This document shows positions 21,438 through 32,900 of a stretch of DNA of 64,000 bases, piece by piece. Numbering within the stretch: the stretch's first letter is position 1; each line of letters begins with the position of its first letter. Position numbers and translations under genes: made by a program. This DNA is from Antilocapra americana. Lineage: Eukaryota > Chordata > Mammalia > Artiodactyla > Antilocapridae. The stretch is from the NCBI GenBank assembly GCA_007570785.1, contig ML661799.1, forward strand, positions 1,401,598 through 1,465,597, in the 5' to 3' direction. The notes beneath the pieces were generated by a model. The model had not been told where the DNA came from and searched no databases. It worked only from the letters and a program-made list of their open reading frames with translations.

Positions 21438-21836
21438 AAAAATTATTAAAGCCAACAAATAAAACTTAGATTAAAATGGACACTTTTTAAGAGGCAAGTT
21501 ATCAAAACTCACATAAGAAGTAGCTTGAATAGTCATGTCTCTATGAAAGAAATTTGTTTATAAAAACTTTTCCATAAAGAAAACTATGGGCTTAAGCAGC
21601 TTTACTGGTGAGTTCTACCAAAAACATCAGGATATAATGTCCATTTCACCTAAAACTCTTCTACAAAATAAAACTTGAGGGTGGACTCCCAACTCATTCT
21701 GATTCCACCATTACCCCAATGACAGAACCAAATGGTTATTTTAGGAAAACTACAAGCTAATTTCCAACATTAACATAAATAAAACGATTCTCAACAAAAT
21801 TTAAACACATTGAATCCAGCAATGTAGAAAAAGGAT

Positions 21837-22048
21837 TGCTGTTGTTGTTTAGCTGCTCAGTTGTGTCCAACTCTTTGTAATTCCTTGGACTTTAGCCCAC
21901 CAGGCTCCTCTGTCTGTGGGATTTCCCAGGCAAGAATACTGGAATGGGTTGCCATTTACTTATCCAGAAGATCTTCCCCACCCAGGGATCAAACCCGTGT
22001 CTACTGCACTGGCAGGTGGGTTCTTTACCACTAAGCCAGCAGGGAAGC
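21837..22048 (-). mobile_element. Bov-tA SINE, antisense, in L1M
   Basis: TTGTTGTTTAGCTGCTCAGT through CAGGCAAGAATACTGGAATG to AAGCCAGCAGGGAAGC. Flanking AAAAAGGAT (21829-21837) and AAAATAGGAT (22049-22058) resemble an imperfect target duplication. L1M ORF2 sequence continues across the site. Confidence 0.92.
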
Positions 22049-22197
22049 AAAATAGGATAATATATCGTGATTAGCAGAGTTTATCTCTAGAATGCAAGGT
22101 CAATTTACCATTCAAAAATCAATCAGTATAAAAACCACATTAACAGTCTAAAAAGGAAAAATCTTATAATTAATCTCAATAGTTACAGAAAAATCTT

Positions 22198-23372
22198 TTG
22201 TCAAAATTCAAAACCTCTCAGCAAAGTAATGATAGAAGGGAACTGTCTCAACTTATTAAAGAACATTCAATATGTCAACAAGTTTGGAAAACTCAGCAGC
22301 GGCCTCAGGACTGGAAAAGATCCAGTTTTCATTCCAGTCTCAAAGAAGGGCAATGCCAAAGAACATTCAAACTGCTACACAATTGCACTCATTTCATATG
22401 CTAGCAAGGTAATGCTCAAAATCCTTCAAGCTAGCCTTCAACAGTAGGTGAACCAAAAACTTCCAGATGTACAAACTGGATTTAGAAAAGGTAGAGGAAC
22501 CAGAGATCAAATTGCCAATATCCATTGGACCCTAGAGAAAACAAGGGAGTTCCAGAAAAATATCTACTTTTGCTTCATCAACTTTGCTAAAGCCTTGGAC
22601 TGTGTGGATCACAAATTATGGAAAATTCTTAAAGAGATCAGACTGCCAAACCACCTTACTTATCTCCTGAGAAACTTGTATGCAGGTCAAGAAGCAAGAG
22701 TTAGAACCGGACATGGAACAATGGACTGGTTCAAAATTGGGAAAGGAGTACATCAAGGCTGTATATTGTCACCCTGCTTATTTAACTTCTATCCAGAGTG
22801 CATTATGTGAAATGCCAGGCTGGATTAATCACAATCTGGAATCAAGATTGCCAGGAGAAATATCAGTAACCTCAGATATGCTTTAGGGTCTTCCCTGTAG
22901 CTCAAATGGTAAAAAATCTGCCTGCAATACAGGAGGCCTGGGTTCAATGCCTGGGTCAGGAAGATCCTCTAGAAAAGGGAATGGCAGTCCACTCCAGTAT
23001 TCTTGCCTGGAGAATCCCATGGACTGAGGAGCCTGGCTAGCTACAGTCCATGGAATCACAAAGAGTCAGACATGACTGAACTACTAACACTACTATTATA
23101 CTCAGATATGCATATGATACCACTCTAATGAAATTAAACAGAAACTAAAGAGCCTCTTGATGAAGGTGAAAGAGGAGAGTGAAAAAGCTGGCTTAAAACT
23201 CAACATTCAAAAAAGTAAGATCAAAGCATCTTATCCCATCACTTCATGGCAAATACAAGGGGTAAAAGTGGAAGCAGTGATACATTTTATTTGGGAGGCT
23301 CCAGGATCACTGTGGACAGTGACTGCAGCCATGAAATTAAAAGACACTTGCTCCTTAAAAGGAAAGCTATGA
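22198..23372 (+). pseudogene. BovB ORF2 reverse-transcriptase remnant
   Basis: Frames at 22229-22447 and 22448-22810 carry RTE blocks including VQTGFRKGRGTRDQIANIHW, CFINFAKALDCVDHKLWKIL and GVHQGCILSPCLFN, so the N-terminal fingers and the first catalytic region are recognisable. Stops at 22445-22447 and 22808 break the frame. A SINE then splits the catalytic YADD region, and after it the codons read YAYD (23107-23118), so a second aspartate is lost. Frame 23157-23372 continues the thumb region. Inactive. Confidence 0.85.
22882..23100 (+). mobile_element. Bov-tA SINE inside BovB, with duplication
   Basis: Reads TTTAGGGTCTTCCCTGTAGC at the left and CAGACATGACTGAACTACTAAC at the right. CTCAGATATGC is exact at 22871-22881 and 23101-23111. 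Removing the SINE and one repeat restores a continuous BovB reverse-transcriptase segment, so the insertion postdates the BovB. Confidence 0.95.
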
Positions 23373-23497
23373 CAAACCCAAACAGCATATTAAGACTTGG
23401 CAAAGACATCACTTAACCAACAAAGATCAAATAATCGAAGTTATGGTTTTCCCAGTGTCATGTACGGATGTGAGAGTTGGACCATAAAGAAGGCTGA

Positions 23498-23695
23498 AGT
23501 GAAGTCGCTCAGTCGTGTCCGACCCTTCGCGACCCCATGGACTGTAGCCTAGCAGGCTCCTCCATCCATGGGATTTTTCAGGCAAGAGTACTGGAGTGGG
23601 TTGCCATTTCCTTCTTCAGAGATCTTCCCCACCAGGGGATTGAACCTGGGTCTCCAGCATTGTAGGCAGACGCTTTTACCGTCTGAGCCACCAGG
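23498..23695 (-). mobile_element. Bov-tA SINE inside BovB, antisense
   Basis: AGTGAAGTCGCTCAGTCGTG at the left and the head ending TCTGAGCCACCAGG at the right. Several CpGs persist (CGTGTCCGACCCTTCGCGACC region), which suggests a young copy. Flanks AGGCTGA (23491-23497) and AAGCTGA (23697-23703) fit a decayed duplication. Opposite in orientation to the SINE at 22882-23100. Confidence 0.93.
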
Positions 23696-24262
23696 AAAGC
23701 TGAGCACCAAAGAATTGATGCTATCCAACTGTTGTGCTGGAGAAGACTCTTGAGAGTTTCTTGGACAGCAAGGAGATCAAACCAGTCAATCCTAAAGGAA
23801 ATCAACCCTGAATATTCATTGGAAGGACTGATGCTGAAGTTCTAATACTTTGGCCACCTGCTACGAAGAGTCAACTCATTGAAAAAGACCCTGATGCTGG
23901 AAAAGATTGCGGGCAGAAGGAGAGGGGGGCAACAGAGGATGAGATGGTTGGATGACATCACTGACTCATGATGGACATGAATTCAAGCAAATTCTGGGAG
24001 ACAGTGAAGGACAGGGAAGCTGGGCATGCAGTCCATGGCGTGGTAAAGAGTCAGACACGACTTAGTGACTGAACAACAGAAAACCTACAGCTATTGTAAC
24101 ACTAAATGGTGGAATGCTTTTTCTCCTAAGATTAGGAACAAGGAAAATGTTCTCTGTTCTCCCCACATCTATTCAACATTGTACTGAAGGTACTATTCAG
24201 ATCCATTCAGCAAAAACAAGAAAAGAAATAGAAGGCATCCAGACTAGAAAGGAGAAGTAAAA

Positions 24263-26039
24263 CTTTTTATCCTGAAATTTACTTTCTCTAAGTGCATAAG
24301 CTCATTACCCTGGCATAATGGAGTTTGGAAAAGTCCACTTATCTCCTTGTTACTAGCTAACACATTCTTCCCTTTTGTCTACCATTCCTCTTTTTAACAT
24401 CTGGAGGACTTGCTTGGATTAGACACAGCCAGCAACTTCCATTCTAATATCAGTGCTAAGGTCTGATCAACCTTTTCCCCTTCCCCTCCTTCTTTCTTCT
24501 TCTCCTTCTTCTTCTTCCTCTTCCCCTTCTCCCTCCTTCTTCTTCCGCTTTCCCTCCTCCTCCTTCTCCTTTCTTCTTCTTCTCTCTTTCTTTCTCCTGG
24601 AATCTGAAGACTAAACAGTTAAAGAAGTCAGTGCTGAGCTCATGCTTAAGGATGTTCATCCGTATCTCTTCCTTTTATAACACCCTCTCTCATTTCCAAG
24701 AGTTCAGATTGGCAAAATTGTCTCAGAATGTGCTTATGCTTGAGAGTTTCCTCATCCTGAAAAGGCAGGAAAGAGAAAAGTTCTAGGCATTACATAGTTA
24801 ATACATCAGACTACTCCTTGTTGGCTAATATGCTCTCAGTGTCCTGTGGGGAATAGATAATATTTGAATGTGGATGAAGGGAGGAAAAGGCTCAGCAGCT
24901 CAACTTGCCTTGATTCTTGGTACTAAGCTGCCTCCAGCCCAGGGTTAAGGAGCTGCCCAAGCTGGCACAAACGTAACCAAAGAAACATGTGGGGGTCTGG
25001 TGCAAAAGCCTCCTAGGAGTAAAGCATTTGCTTGACCTTACCTTCCACATATGCTGCTTTCAGGAACATTGCAGTTATCAGTGCTTGACACAGACAGCCA
25101 AGAATCCAGAAACCTAGGTTCCTATCACCTCTTGCTCAATTTTCCCTTTACAAACTGCTATGATCACCCCACAGAGGAAGAATGGACTACCTCTAACTTA
25201 AAATTTAGTAAAAAATTGATGATGACAAGCATATGTATGAAAGGCTTTGTAAGTCACATAATGAGACTTTCTGGGAAGAGCAAGATAGGCTCCCAAGAGG
25301 CCAAATATAAAAAAGAGAAACAGGAAAGCTAGACTAAAAAACAGAAAAAAGGACAACTGGACTGGGGTTTTACAGTGATTATGGAATGGGATTGCAATAA
25401 GGACCTGAGCTTGGAAGGTTTGAACTGCCCACTGATGCCAAAGCAACAAGCACCTTGGCTTTCTTATAAATTTTCCCAGGAGAAAGGGAAATGGGCTTGA
25501 AAAGCTGTCAGCATTTGAACATCAAAAATGGAGTCAGGCTGTCTAGGATGGTGACTATCAGTAATTCCTTCAGAGATCTGCCTCGCTTGTCTCCACCCCC
25601 CAGTGTGAGGAACATCTACCAGGTACCCACCTCAGCAACATCTGTCTTTGAGAAAAGCAGTTGTTTGGGGTGGAATATCACTCCCACACAAGGAGCAGCT
25701 GTATGTGTAGAGGTGATAGAACCTAATGAGCTTGCAGAGAATATTTAAATTGCGAAACAGGATAGCATATTTACTAGTGTGTTTATCCCTAAGCATTTGC
25801 AATAAAAATCAAAGTGAGGCCATTATGCGATCCCCCAGCGGCATGTACTTGGAAGCTCTCCTTTTTTTAGACAAAATTGATTTGAGGTTGTGTATAATTC
25901 TTCCTTTCAAACAGTAATTGAGAATCTGAATGGTGGGGAATTAAGCAAAGGAGCATGAAGGAGCTTAAAGCAGCAGAGAATCTGCTCAACCAGTCATACT
26001 GCTGATAGTACTCCTGTGGTGGGGACTACCAACTGGGGT
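24263..26039. other. Unassigned DNA with a polypyrimidine tract
   Basis: Between L1M and a MIR. Apart from the 24471-24598 tract I recognise nothing. Frames at 25051-25332 and 25491-25748 are short, lack domains and carry no coding context. Sequence at 25590-25930 is not obviously repetitive. Confidence 0.5.
24471..24598. repeat. 128-bp polypyrimidine tract
   Basis: Built of CTT, CCT and CTTT units with a single purine (G at 24547). On the minus strand it gives a spurious Arg/Lys/Glu/Gly-rich frame. Long pure homopyrimidine tracts can adopt triplex (H-DNA) forms and are usually length-variable. Confidence 0.9.
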
Positions 26040-26290
26040 GCAGAAGAAAGCACCTTGGCTTTGAAGCCAATGGATTCAAATTTTAACTGAGTCAGTGACT
26101 TAACATGTGACCTTAGGAAATTAATTTTCTTATAAGCTCACTTTCTTCATCTGTACATTAGCAGTAAAATTACCTGCCACAATAAAATTGCTATAGAAAA
26201 ACTTAGAAAATTTGTTTAAGTCTCCAGTGCAATGTACGCACATATAAAATAGGTTCTTAGCAGATGTTGCTGTGTTTCTTCCACTATACT
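26040..26290 (+). repeat. MIR SINE
   Basis: AGCACCTTGGCTTTGAAGCC (head), ACATGTGACCTTAGGAAATT and TTCTTCATCTGTACATTAGC (core), AGGTTCTTAGCAGATGTTGC (3' end). Near full length, diverged. Confidence 0.7.
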
Positions 26291-26649
26291 CACTATTAGG
26301 AGTACTGCCAATACCAACAAATCGTGAGTTTTAACAAATGTCCATGCTGTTTATCTCCACATTCGGCTGTCCATGGTACATAAACTGCTGTCAAAAATTA
26401 CCAATGAAAAGATCTCATCTGCACTTCAGAACCTCCAAAGAATTCACCACCTCCTCAGCACACTCCATCTGGATACTCTAACAAAAAGTTCTTCCCTAAA
26501 CTGAACTGAAATCTAGCCTGCCACAGCACAGCAGCTCCCAAACAGTTGTTAATAGAAAAGAATTCTGAAGGATGTTAGCAGTTCAGTAGAAAATAAAATG
26601 AAGATTCTGATTTCCATTTCTGACAATAGTTCAGACCAGAAATCTTAAA
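26291..26649. other. Unassigned DNA
   Basis: No gene or named repeat. ACAAAAAGTTCTTCCCTAAA followed by CTGAACTGAAATC resembles a mammalian interspersed repeat end, but I cannot name it. Confidence 0.45.
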
Positions 26650-27780
26650 AAAAAAAAATCATCCAGGTACAAAGAAACCAAGAAGACTGTATGAATTATT
26701 TTTAAATATATTCTTATATGTATAGTGCATAGAAGGGGTGACATGACAGTTAAAAAAATTTTAAAAAGCAAGATTCTTTATAACCCAAAAAGAAGATAAA
26801 AGCAGCAACTCAGAGAGGCAAATTCTGAGCAGCCAGCTGCCCTGAGGACAACTATGGTCTTTTCTTGGAAAAAAGAAAATCTTTCTTGGGAAGGTGAATC
26901 TGAGACCCTTGCATGAATCTGAGACCATTAAAAACTGATTCCCTCAATGAAAGGATGAACTGAAAAATAATGATAATAACCCCCACAAAGGGAGACAAAA
27001 GGAAGTCTGCCTGTCTGAGTCTTGAGACTGAAAAATGGAAGAAATATAAAAGTGTCCCTTGATATAACCAGCTCAGGAAGAATATGCATGGAAATCACAC
27101 TTTTTGAAAGGTTTTTAAAAAATCCAATAATAAGCTAAAGAGGTCTCAAGCGGATCTTAATCCCAGACTGAACATAGCAAATGCAAATTCTCTCTAGAGT
27201 AATATACCTTAAACCCAGGCTGAGAGGATTTTCACAATTAAGCTCCAGTGAGCATGATTTCATAATCTAAATTCATAAATTAGATCCATAAAGACTTCAG
27301 ATATTGGACAGAATATAAAATAAGTATGTTTGTCAAAAATGAAAAATAAAAATAAGAAAGGATAAAGTTACTTATTAAGATTATATTTTGACAAATTGAA
27401 TACATGTGTTATCATTTTAAGCGTAGTCACTCAAATAATAGAAATAGGATGTGTACTATCTAAATTAGTGGAGGTTTAAAAAGAAAAGATGTTTTTAAAA
27501 AATCAATCCAAAAGAAAGTAAAAGAAAAGAGAGAGAAAAAAGCAATATTTGTTAAAAAAAATAATAAGTCCAAAATAAGTTGTAAGTTTAAAATGAAATA
27601 TCAGTAGTAACATTGAGTGTAAATAAACTATATTGTCCAGTTAAAAGAGAAATACAAAGACTATGGGATAGATGAAGAAATAAAATCTAACTAACATAAG
27701 ACTAGAGAAAGACTGAAAGTGGGAGAAATACTAGCCAAAATAAAGCTGGTGGGGTTTCACTCCCAACCAAGATGGAGTAA
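26650..27780 (+). mobile_element. L1M/HAL1-like fragment, AT-rich
   Basis: A-rich sense-strand L1 sequence from an ORF1-like part to the start of ORF2: CAGTAGTAACATTGAGTGTA, then TTGTCCAGTTAAAAGAGAAA and GAAAGACTGAAAGTGGGAG, the latter two typical of the early endonuclease region. No open frame. The start is approximate. Confidence 0.6.
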
Positions 27781-29240
27781 CAGTGACCAGATTCACCTTG
27801 TTGTTGTTATTCAGTTACTAAGTTGCGTCCAACTCTTTGCAACCCATGGACTGCAGCATGCCAGGTTTCAATCTCCTTCACTATCTCCTGGAGTTTGCTC
27901 AGATTCATGTTCATTGAGTTGTTGATGCTATCTAATCATCTCATCCTCTACTGCCTCCTTCTCCCTTTGCCCTCAATCTTTCCCAGCATCAGGGTCTTTT
28001 CCAATGAGTCAGCTCTTTGCATCAGGTGGCCAAAATATTGGAGCTTCAGCTTCAGCATCAGTCCTTCCTCTTAGCTAATACAGCCAAAAACTGACTTGGA
28101 ATAAAATGTTGCCAAAACACTGTACACAATGTAACAAAGGAGAGTGATCCCTGAAAGATGGAAAACAAAGGAGAGGAGGCCTATAATTGCCCAAGAATAC
28201 TGACTTGAGAGTTGCCAGGCCACAGCACAGGGAAAGGACACCCAGGCAGACCCAAGGTACTCCCTGAGGAGAAGAAATAAAGCTCGGAGTGAAGGCAGGT
28301 CAATGCAGAGAGAATTAGCAGGTAAAGTACCAGAGGAGAGCTACATTGAGAGAGAACTCCAGAGGCCTGCAAAAGGTTTCTCTATAGCATTCAAAAGAGT
28401 ACTGATCAGCGTACACAGTGAAGAAAGTACCCAGAGTCAGGTAAAGAACGACCTGAAAGGGTCAGAGGTAATAGTACCCAGCAATCACATAGAGCTGGGA
28501 ATGGTGCTCATTCTCACTGTCCAGATGGAAAACCTCAAATGTCATGGGGAACTGAGTAAAGTACACAGAAGAGCCTTTTCTTAATAGAGGGAAATAATTA
28601 ACCCTAGACTGAGCCTCATTCTGTTCTCAACTAATACATCATAAAACAAGATCTGACAATACTGGTTTCCAAGTAATTTAAATGCATCTTAGAGAAAAGT
28701 TTAAGAATATTTGCAGAAGTACTAAAATAATCAACATCAAACAAGGGAAAATACATAATGTATTTTATACATCCTAAAGAAAATTACCAGGCATACAAAG
28801 AAGCAGAAAAATATAATGCATAGTGAGGAGAAAAGTTAGTCAATCAAAACTGATCCAAATTGACACAAATGTTAGCATTAGCATGAAAGGACATTAAAAA
28901 AGTTGTTATAACTGTATGTAGTATATTTTAAAAGCTAACTAGGGACATAGAAGCTATAAAAAAGGTCCCAAATTAACTTTTAGAAATAAAAATTGAAATA
29001 TGTGAGATGAAAATATATTGGGTGGGATTAAGAGCAGATTAGACATTGAAGAAGAAAAGATGAATGAATTTGAAAACATAGCAATAAAATTACCCCCCCC
29101 AAAAAAAAGAAGAGAGAGAGAAAGAATCAAAGATCATATAAAAATCAATTATCCTAATGGTGGTGATGATTTCATGGGTATTTATATAATACCATAACAT
29201 GAAATTTTACATTTTAAATATGGGTAGTTTACTATAAGTT
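27765..29240 (+). mobile_element. Second L1M, 5' region to 3' end, internally deleted
   Basis: CCAACCAAGATGGAGTAACAG resembles an L1M 5' end. After a BovB insertion come decayed 5' UTR/ORF1 sequence, then GACATAGAAGCTATAAAAAA and GGGATTAAGAGCAGATTAGAC (ORF1). At about 29150 it jumps to 3' UTR sequence (TTTACATTTTAAATATGGGT). ORF2 is absent between, so the element has a large internal deletion or comprises two pieces. Confidence 0.6.
27798..28066 (-). mobile_element. BovB 3' fragment, antisense, in L1M
   Basis: TTGTTGTTGTTATTCAGTTAC (3' end) to CAGCTTCAGCATCAGTCC. About 270 bp, the shortest antisense BovB here. L1M 5'-region sequence flanks it on both sides. Confidence 0.9.
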
Positions 29241-29242
29241 AT

Positions 29243-29548
29243 GGCTTCCCTGATAGCTCAGCTGGTAAAAAAAATCCACCGGCAATGCAGGAGACCCCGG
29301 TTCAATTCCTGGGTAACGAAGATTCCCTGGAGAAGGGATAGGCTACCCAGTCCAGCACTCTTGGGCTTTCCTTGTGGCTCAGCTGCTGAATAACCCGCCT
29401 GCAATGCAGGAGATCAGGGTTCTATCCCTGGGTTCAGAAGATGGCCTGGAAAAGAGAAAGGCTACACGCTCCAGTATTCTGGCCTGGAAAATTCCATGGT
29501 CCATGGGGTCACAAAGAGTAGGACATGATTGAGCAACTTTCACTTTCG
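29243..29548 (+). mobile_element. Dimeric Bov-tA SINE with target duplication
   Basis: Two tRNA-derived heads in a row: GGCTTCCCTGATAGCTCAGC at 29243 and GGGCTTTCCTTGTGGCTCAG at 29362, followed by one body and a CACTTTC tail. CTATAAGTTAT is exact at 29232-29242 and 29549-29559. The dimer must have moved as one unit because no duplication lies between the heads. It interrupts an L1M 3' UTR. Confidence 0.93.
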
Positions 29549-29559
29549 CTATAAGTTAT

Positions 29560-29777
29560 ACTTCAGGAAATCTCTTTTTTTAAAAAAAAAAAAATGGGTA
29601 CATCTAATATTCAGCAAGGTGACCATAGCTAACAATACTGAACTATACATTTGAATAGTGTTTATAATAGAGTATGTTCTCACCAAACACACACTAAAAT
29701 TTTAATGTGAGGTGATAGATGTGTAACTAATCTTATGGTGGTAATCATATCACAATTTACATGTGTATCAGAAATTA
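29560..29777 (+). mobile_element. L1M 3' UTR, left part
   Basis: TATACTTCAGGAAATC ends one L1M tail; the following GTTCTCACCAAACACACACT, GTGAGGTGATAGATGTGTAA and GGTAATCATATCACAATTTAC are the canonical L1M 3' UTR of a second copy. It continues after the young L1 at 34085. Confidence 0.75.
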
Positions 29778-29910
29778 AAAGCTTTACAGACAAGCAAAAG
29801 CTGAGAGAATTCAGCAACACCAAACCAGCACTCCAACTAATGCTAAAGGATCTTCCCTAGACAGGAAACACAATAGCGTATATAATCTCGAACCCAAAAC
29901 AATAAAGTAA

Positions 29911-32900
29911 ATGGCAACGAGATCATACTTATCAATAATTACCTTAAATGTAAACGGGTTGAATGCCCCAACCAAAAGACAAAGATTGGCCGATTGGATA
30001 CAGAATCAAGACCCCTATATATGTTGTCTACAAGAAACCCACCTCAAACCTAGGGACACATATAGACTGAAAGTTAAAGGCTGGAAAAAGATATTCCATG
30101 CAAATAAAGACCAAAAGAAAGCAGGAGTGGCAATACTCATATCAGATAAAGTAGACTTTAAAATAAAGGCGGTGAAAAGAGATAAAGATGGACATTACAT
30201 AATGATCAAAGGATCAATCCAAGAAGAAGAAATAACAATTATAAACATATATGCACCCCACATAGGAGCACCACAATATGTAAGGCAAATGCTAACAAGT
30301 ATGAAAGGGGAAATTAACAACAACACAATAATAGTGGGAGACTTTAATACACCACTCACACCAATGGATAGATCAACTAGACAGAAAAGTAACAAGGAAA
30401 TTCAAACTTTAAATGATACAATAGACCAGTTAGACCTAACTGATATCTATAGGACATTCCACCCCAAAACAAGGAATTTCACCTTTTTCTCAAGCGCACA
30501 CGGGACCTTCTCCAGGATAGATCACATCCTGGGCCATAAATCTAGCCTTGGTAAATTCAAAAATATTGAAATCATCCCAAGCATCTTTTCTGACCACAAT
30601 GCAGTGAGATTAGATATCAACTACAGGAGAAAACCATTCAAAACTTCCAACATGTGGAGGCTCAACAACACACTGCTGAATAACCAACAAATCACAGAAG
30701 AAATCAAAATATGCATAGAAATGAATGAAAATGAAAACACAACAACCCAAAACCTACAGGACACAGTAAAAGCAGTGCTAAGGGGAAAGTTCATAGCAAT
30801 ACAAGCTCACCTCAGGAAACAAGAAAAAAGTCAAATAAATAACCTAACTTTACACCTAAAGCAACTAGAAAAGGAAGAAATGCAGAAGCCCAGGGGTAGT
30901 AGAAGGAAAGAAATCATAAAGAACAGGGCAGAAATAAATGCAAAGGAAACAAAAGAGACCATAGCAAAAATCAACAAAGCCAAAAGCTGGTTCTTTGAGA
31001 AGATAAATAAAATTGACAAACCATTAGCCAGACTCATCAAGAAACAAAGGGAGAAGAACCAAATCAACAGAATTAGAAATGAAAACGGAGAGATCACAAC
31101 AGAAAACACAGAAGTACAAAGAATCATAAGAGACTATTATCAGCAACTATATGCAAATAAACTGGACAACCTGGATGAAATGGACAAATTCCTAGAAAAG
31201 TACAACTTTCCAAGACTAAACCAGGAAGAGATAGATAATATTAATAGACCCATCACAAGCACGGAAATTGAAACCATAATCAGAAATCTTCCAAGAAACA
31301 AAAGCCCAGGACCAGATGGCTTCACAGCTGAATTCTACCAAAAATTTAGACAAGAGCTAACATCTATTCTACTCAAACTCTTCCAGAAAATTGCAGAGGA
31401 AGGTAAACTTCCAAACTCATTCTACGAGGCCACCATCACCCTAATTCCAAAACCCAACAAAGATGCCACAAAAAAAGAAAACTACAGGCCAATATCACTG
31501 ATGAACAAAGATGCAAAAATCCTTAACAAAATTCTAGCAAATAGAATCCAACAACACATTAAAAAGATTATACACTATGATCAAGTAGGCTTTATCCCAG
31601 GGATGCAAGGATTCTTCAGTATTCGCAAGCCAATCAGTGTAATACACCACATTAACAAACTGAAAAATAAAAACCACATGATTATCTCAATAGATGCAGA
31701 GAAAGCCTTTGACAAAATTCAACATCCATTTATGATAAAAACCCTCCAAAAAGCAGGAATAGAAGGAACATATCTCAACATAATAAAAGCTATATATGAC
31801 AAATCCACAGCAAACATTATCCTCAATGGTGAAAAACTGAAAGCATTTCCCCTGAAGTCAGGAACAAGACAAGGGTGCCCACTCTCACCACTACTTTTCA
31901 ACATAGTTTTGGAAGTCTTGGCCACAGCAATCAGAGCAGATAAAGAAATAAAAGGGATCCAGATTGGAAAAGAAGTAAAACTCTCACTGTTTGCAGATGA
32001 CATGATCCTCTACATAGAAAACCCTAAAGACTCTACCAGAAAATTACTAGAGCTAATCAGTGAATATAGTAAAGTTTCAGGACACAAAATCAACACACAG
32101 AAATCCCTGGCATTCCTATACACTAACAGTGAGACAACAGAAAGAAAAATTAAGGAAACAACTCCATTCACCATCGAAACAAAAAGAATAAAATACTTAG
32201 GAGTATTTCTACCTAACGAAACAAGAGACTTATATATAGAAAACTATAAAACACTGATGAAAGAAATCAAAGAGGACACAAACAGATGGAGAAATATACC
32301 GTGTTCTTGGATTGGAAGACTCAATATAGTGAAAATGAGTATATTACCCAGAGCAATCTATAGATTCAGTGCAATTCCTATCAAGCTACAGAGGTCTTTT
32401 TCAGAGAATTAGAACAAATAATTTCATAGTTTGTATGGAAATACAAAAAACCTCGTATAGCCAAAGCAATCTTGAGAAAGAAGAATGGAACTGGAGGAAT
32501 CAACCTACCTGACTTTAGGCTATACTACAAATCCACAGTCATCAAGACAGTATGGTACTGGCACAAAGACAGAAATATAGATCAATGGAACAAAATAGAA
32601 AGCCCAGAGAGAAATCCATGCATCTATGGACACCTTATCTTTGAGGAAGGAGGCAAGAATATACAATGGAGAAAAGACAATCTCTTTAACAAGTGGTGCT
32701 GGGAAAACTGGACAGCCACTTGTAAAAGAATGAAACTAGAACACTTTCTAACACCATACACAAAAATAAACTCAAAATGGATCAAAGATCTAAACATAAG
32801 ACCAGAAACTATAAAACTCCTAGAGGATAACATAGGCAAAACACTCTCCAACATAAACCAAAGCAGGATCCTCTATGACCCACCTCTCAGAATATTGGAA

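Larger units (their letters stand above)
22265..24078 (+). mobile_element. BovB LINE, 5'-truncated, with two nested SINEs
   Basis: Starts inside ORF2 (ATTCAATATGTCAACAAG) and runs to the true 3' end (TCAGACACGACTTAGTGACT). Without the two inserted SINEs it is about 1.4 kb and contains the reverse transcriptase and C-terminal region, no endonuclease. It lies in L1M: AAAGAACAT before and AAAACCTACAGC after are adjoining bases of one L1 consensus stretch. Confidence 0.92.
19570..24262 (+). mobile_element. L1M fragment B, interrupted by younger elements
   Basis: Old L1M from the ORF1/inter-ORF region (GAATTCTGTGTCCTACAAAT at 19580) through ORF2. Endonuclease start at about 20110 (CTATATCAATAATCACTTCA), later ACCAAGATAGACCATATTTTGG near 20660, and reverse transcriptase sequence to GGCATCCAGACTAGAAAGG near 24235, where it stops before the FADD motif. 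No open frame survives. Inserted within: CHR SINE (21207-21437), Bov-tA (21837-22048) and BovB (22265-24078). Confidence 0.8.

Noticed and set aside
24456..24659. Arg/Lys/Glu-rich minus frame
   Set aside because: It is produced by the polypyrimidine tract at 24471-24598.
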